Shown here one piece after another: positions 61,201-64,000 of a stretch of DNA of 64,000 nucleotides. Numbering within the stretch: position 1 is the stretch's first letter; the number at the start of each line of letters is the position of its first letter. The stretch lies in assembly GCF_037975245.1 (NCBI RefSeq), contig NC_092569.1, forward strand, positions 22,474,168 through 22,538,167. The letters are read 5' to 3'. Below the pieces are notes generated by a model. That model saw nothing but the letters and a program-made list of their open reading frames with translations. It had not been told where the DNA came from and made no database searches. This stretch comes from Apostichopus japonicus. Its lineage: Eukaryota; Echinodermata; Holothuroidea; Aspidochirotida; Stichopodidae. Position numbers and translations under genes: made by a program.

Positions 61201-63100
61201 AACTGGTGATTGAGATAACCACATCAAGCGGTTACTTACTCCCGGTTTCTTACGATCATTTCCGTATAAGTGACGCCTTCAGTCACTTCAAGCTGGGCAA
61301 CGTCAGCAATTATTCTGGAGAGAATACTGGTGAGTTATCACGAATAAATTAGTTTACAATGCATAATCATACCCACATGTCTTACAATGCTTAGATATAA
61401 GTAAAGATGTATTGTTTTGTGACGTCGTCAAACATTACATAAGATGACGGATATGCAGGTTCATCAGGGGAATATCATCGACAAACCTCTCTGGCCCATT
61501 TGGTACATCCATCTATGGTCAAACATAGCTTTGATTTAAGAACACATCTGAACTTTACTTATCAAACACTTAATTCACTTCATATTGTTAAATACATTCC
61601 CAGTAACATTAATGTAATAATAATTCCAATTAATTCTATCTTGCAGATGCTTTAACCTTCTGTCCTAGCAATATGGACATTGATAACTGCAGTACCGCTT
61701 GTCAGCGAACTTGTGAAGCTCCAGGAATCTGTCAGGATGAGGTCTGTACTGATGGTGAAGTCTGTTTTTGTCCCGATGGATTCTTCATGAAGGGATCTGA
61801 CTGTGTACCTCGTGAACAATGTGGATGTTACGTATCAGAAGGACAGACGATCGTAGCAGTAAGTACAGGAGCCATCCATTACAGCTATACAAAACGACTC
61901 TTTACTTTAATAAACAAATTGTACGTTACTGCTTTGTTATGTATAACATTCATCTCAATTCAAAGAATTGGTACAAACTGGAGTAAGAGATGACTGCATA
62001 CTGTAATATTAAAACATGTTAAATCATAACATACGATAATTTTGACAGGAAGGTGACTTTTTCGTGAATTCTGGATGTACAAGAAAGGGTGTTTGTAATA
62101 ACGGACTGATCATCTGGGATGAAGGTTACGCATGCAGCCCTAAAGCGGAGTGTGGCGTACGAAATGACATAAGACAATGCTATTGTGCTAATGGCTACAG
62201 AGGGGACGGTGTAAATTGCACGAGACCACCTAAAGATTGTCAGGAAATTTATGATGATGATAGTACCAGAAAGAGCGGTATATACAGAATCAAACCGACC
62301 GGATGGACCGGGTCAGCATTTGAGGTTTACTGTAACATGACTGATGGAGGAGGATGGACGGTAAGTGTTATAGCCTACGATAAGCACGGAGATTACACGA
62401 TGAACTATATAGTTCATTAGTAGATATTGCACTGGAATGCATTTTTCTCTAATGTAAGACTTACTTTAATCGTAACTATTCTTTTCACCGATCTATGTCC
62501 AATGTCGGAATTTTTCGTTATTTTCTTTTTCATTGTTTTTAATGATATTCGTTTTTATATACAAGAAATTTTTGACATTGTACCACAGTCTATTGACATG
62601 TTTACATATTGCGAATATCAGAATGTGTATTCTGTATACCTCCATGATTGAGAAAGTTTGCTTTATTCTACCTTTAAACTATTTACATTAACAGGTTAAT
62701 AGTTTTTACGTATCAAATTAGCATAATAGGTATACCATTTTGAGAATATGATATTTCAGATTTCACACCCGGGAGGCCACAAATATTATTCAACTTTGTG
62801 TTATCAACTATTTTTATCATTTTCAAATCTTTAAGGTGTTCCAACGTCGTGTCGATGGTAGTCAGGACTTCTACCTTGGATGGAACAGCTACAAGCAAGG
62901 ATTTGGAAATTTAAATATTAATTTTTGGCTCGGAAATGATAAACTTTATTTCTTAACCAACCAAAAGAGATATGAAATCAGAATCGACTTAGTGAATAGA
63001 TATGGAGCTCCATACTACGCCAAGTTTGACTTTTTTAGGACAAACGTCGAAAGCGACAACTATCGGTTATCCGGTCTTGGGACCTACAGTGGAACAGCAG
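55192..63100 (+). CDS. FReD gene 3: secreted FReD-TIL-EGF-FReD protein (3' end outside window)
   Basis: Exons 55192-55269, 60656 (or 60661)-60828, 61062-61329, 61647-61858, 62049-62360 and 62836-63100. They encode a signal peptide, FReD1 (A and B parts), TIL, one EGF-like module joined to FReD2 A, and FReD2 B. The P exon should follow near 64.4 kb, outside the window. The linker exon is deleted, so the phase-0 signal exon cannot join the ancestral phase-1 acceptor at 60656 in frame. A CAG five bases further in gives a phase-0 acceptor at 60661 and an open frame; with it and a 236-nt last exon the protein would be about 512 residues. Without it translation would end within FReD1. A LINE fragment sits in intron 1. 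The expected role is the same as gene 2, with extra Cys-rich modules between the FReDs. Confidence 0.85.
55380..56043. repeat. 346-bp tandem array, two copies
   Basis: Two units (starting near 55382 and 55688), homologous to the three-unit array in gene 2 intron 1. They are more diverged from one another, with internal deletions. Confidence 0.75.
59063..60156 (+). mobile_element. 5'-truncated CR1/L2-group LINE insertion
   Basis: The insertion interrupts sequence that is continuous in gene 2 (TATTCAAGTA|GGCCCAGTAAG near 45360). It starts inside an RT frame and ends with GCGCATTATAAATCTCTGTT followed by an ATT repeat. That tail type is common in L2/Crack-like LINEs. No clear target duplication was seen. 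Because gene 2 lacks it, it arrived after the duplication. Confidence 0.85.
59067..60065 (+). pseudogene. reverse-transcriptase C-terminal fragment of the CR1/L2-group LINE
   Basis: Visible motifs: VPQSSVLGPQLF, YHVYADDTQIYFSF (catalytic YADD), WMQQNFLKLNDDKTEFVLFG, LGVVFDSFMT, a LQNTAARVV phrase and LHWLPISYRIIYKI. Near 59950 a one-base shift separates the frame ending at 59994 from the continuing one (RLWNTLPYELKSC ... to TAG at 60063-60065). The endonuclease and the first half of the RT are missing. Confidence 0.88.
60656..60661 (+). promoter_or_regulatory. candidate shifted splice acceptor restoring the gene 3 frame
   Basis: TCCTAGGTCAG|TCATCA: two AG acceptors five bases apart after a T-rich tract. 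The upstream one gives phase 1, which is incompatible with the signal exon. The downstream one gives phase 0, which is compatible. Gene 2 has no AG at the second position. Confidence 0.6.
60656..60828 (+). CDS. gene 3 FReD1 exon, A part
   Basis: The ancestral 173-nt exon follows CCTAG and ends at GTATGT. It encodes [37 protein letters not shown] and GGWT. The bases GTCAG at its start differ from GTTCA in gene 2 and create a second acceptor, so the coding part in use may be 60661-60828 (168 nt, phase 0). Confidence 0.88.
61062..61329 (+). CDS. gene 3 FReD1 exon, B part
   Basis: A 268-nt exon (CATAG before, GTGAGT after) encoding [40 protein letters not shown] and [20 protein letters not shown]. 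It has the same length and motifs as gene 2. Confidence 0.92.
61647..61858 (+). CDS. gene 3 TIL exon
   Basis: A 212-nt exon (TTGCAG before, GTAAGT after) encoding DALTFCPSNMDIDNCSTACQ, RTCEAPGICQDEVCTDGEVC, FCPDGFFMKGSDCVPREQCG and CYVSEGQTIVA. Ten or more cysteines in TIL spacing; the length is identical to the gene 1 TIL exon. Confidence 0.9.
62049..62360 (+). CDS. gene 3 exon fusing EGF-like module and FReD2 A part
   Basis: A 312-nt phase-0 exon (GACAG before, GTAAGT after) encoding EGDFFVNSGCTRKGVCNNGL, CSPKAECGVRNDIRQCYCAN and GYRGDGVNCTRPPKDCQEIY, then [26 protein letters not shown]. It matches the fused exon 12622-12921 in gene 1. Confidence 0.92.
62836..63100 (+). CDS. gene 3 FReD2 exon, B part
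   Basis: A 265-nt exon (TTTAAG before, weak donor GTTTGT after) encoding [40 protein letters not shown] and [20 protein letters not shown]. It is almost identical to gene 2. Reading past the donor gives Gly-Leu-stop. Confidence 0.93.
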
Positions 63101-64000
63101 GTTTGTAGCCTACACGTCTCCTTTAATATTAATTACAGTATTTTGGCATAACTTTATAATGAGACACCACCAGGTTATCGTTTCATCGATACTACCTCTC
63201 TCTAGAAATATAATATAACTTTAGTTAAGTATAGTATATACTGACATTATCTTAGGGAAACAAGTAAATAACAAGGTAGGAAGGCCAAGCAGATGAAAGA
63301 TAGATTCTATTTGTAATTAAAAGCCCGAGAATGGAAAGTTGCATCAAAATAGGAAACTACCTACAGTTGTCTGTTATAGTTACCAGTTCCACAATCCTGT
63401 CAACATTGTTAAATACCTTCAAAATTGTACCGGCTGGAAACTAATTATAAGCATCGTTGAACCATTAGTTAAAATCAACGACTAACTGATAAATACAGGC
63501 AGGAAGAGAATTCTGTCTGTATCACCTATTAGAAAAGGGTAAAGTCAGTCCAAAGGGTAAACAATACACACATTTGAACTTAAAATTCATATTATTCACG
63601 TTATCAATCCACAGACGAGTGTTTGTTGTCTTCGTTTGGTTTTAAAAGTAGTAAATAACTGACTGACATGCTCAGAACATTTAGAAAGGATCTACACATT
63701 CTCACATTTGTTAATTTCTATGAGACGAATAATGGGAGTGGGGCCTTTGAACTGTTACATCTATTGCGCGAAACTTGTTTTTTTAACCCAAGTGAAAAAT
63801 ATATCTTAGATAATAAAACATTCAGTATGACATCTCACATAACGTTAACAATACACATGCAACAATTATGTTAATTTATTTCATCACAATGCATACATGC
63901 AATAACACCTCTCATACATTGGTTTACAATACCAAACCACGAACGAATGTAGACACCAATACTATTGCGATTACTTAATAGTTCAATATCACAACAAGTG
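63101..64000 (+). other. gene 3 last intron, cut by window end
   Basis: Aligns with 48721 onward in gene 2. The P-part exon is expected about 0.4 kb past the end of the window. Confidence 0.75.

Larger units (their letters stand above)
52445..64000 (+). repeat. segmental tandem duplication, unit 2 (continues past window)
   Basis: The downstream copy of unit 1, cut by the window end before the last exon of gene 3. It differs by a LINE insertion (about 59063-60156), loss of the linker exon, absence of the hAT element and of a 1-kb intron segment, and one fewer 346-bp repeat. Confidence 0.85.

Overview
The window is animal nuclear DNA: AT-rich, with introns, GT-AG splice sites, LINE and hAT mobile elements, a tRNA-derived SINE and AATAAA poly(A) signals. 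The recognisable genes are all secreted fibrinogen-related (FReD) proteins with TIL and EGF-like cysteine-rich modules. That repertoire suggests an invertebrate deuterostome such as a sea cucumber, where FReD proteins are known, but the species is an inference. No prokaryotic feature, CRISPR array or rRNA gene was seen.

Layout. (1) 1-8.68 kb is non-coding and holds a TA microsatellite and a composite hAT element (4188-6124) with an 8-bp target duplication. (2) 8.68-15.16 kb is FReD gene 1 (plus strand, first exon not found): a FReD lacking its P part, then TIL, three cysteine modules and a second FReD. It carries a 1-nt frameshift and an in-frame stop inside a Tyr/Cys-rich insertion. (3) 15.2-23 kb is non-coding with a decayed capsid-like fragment, a 181-bp tandem duplication, a SINE and an inverted repeat. 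(4) 23.09 kb has an orphan signal-peptide exon, followed by a 1.9-kb tandem duplication and a hairpin repeat. (5) 27.5-32.57 kb is a nearly complete L1/Tx1-type LINE on the minus strand, with a 14-bp target duplication and a broken ORF2. (6) 33-37 kb holds hAT and LINE relics and a second orphan signal-peptide exon (34.73 kb) with its own conserved 5' flank. (7) 37.86-52.4 kb and 52.4-64 kb are two copies of a segmental tandem duplication of about 15 kb. The first holds FReD gene 2 (39960-50242), which reads as intact. The second holds FReD gene 3 (55192 to past the window end).

The genes share one plan: signal exon (phase 0), short linker exon, FReD1 in two exons (parts A and B, no P part), TIL exon, EGF-like exon(s) fused to the A part of FReD2, B exon, P exon. 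Each copy has its own rearrangement. Gene 1 duplicated a cysteine-module exon. Gene 2 deleted TIL and EGF-like by an in-frame fusion of two exons. Gene 3 lost the linker exon but has gained a CAG 5 nt inside the next exon that would restore the frame. The products are predicted to be secreted, lectin-like recognition proteins; that role is inferred from family knowledge. All calls come from reading the sequence by eye, with no database search.
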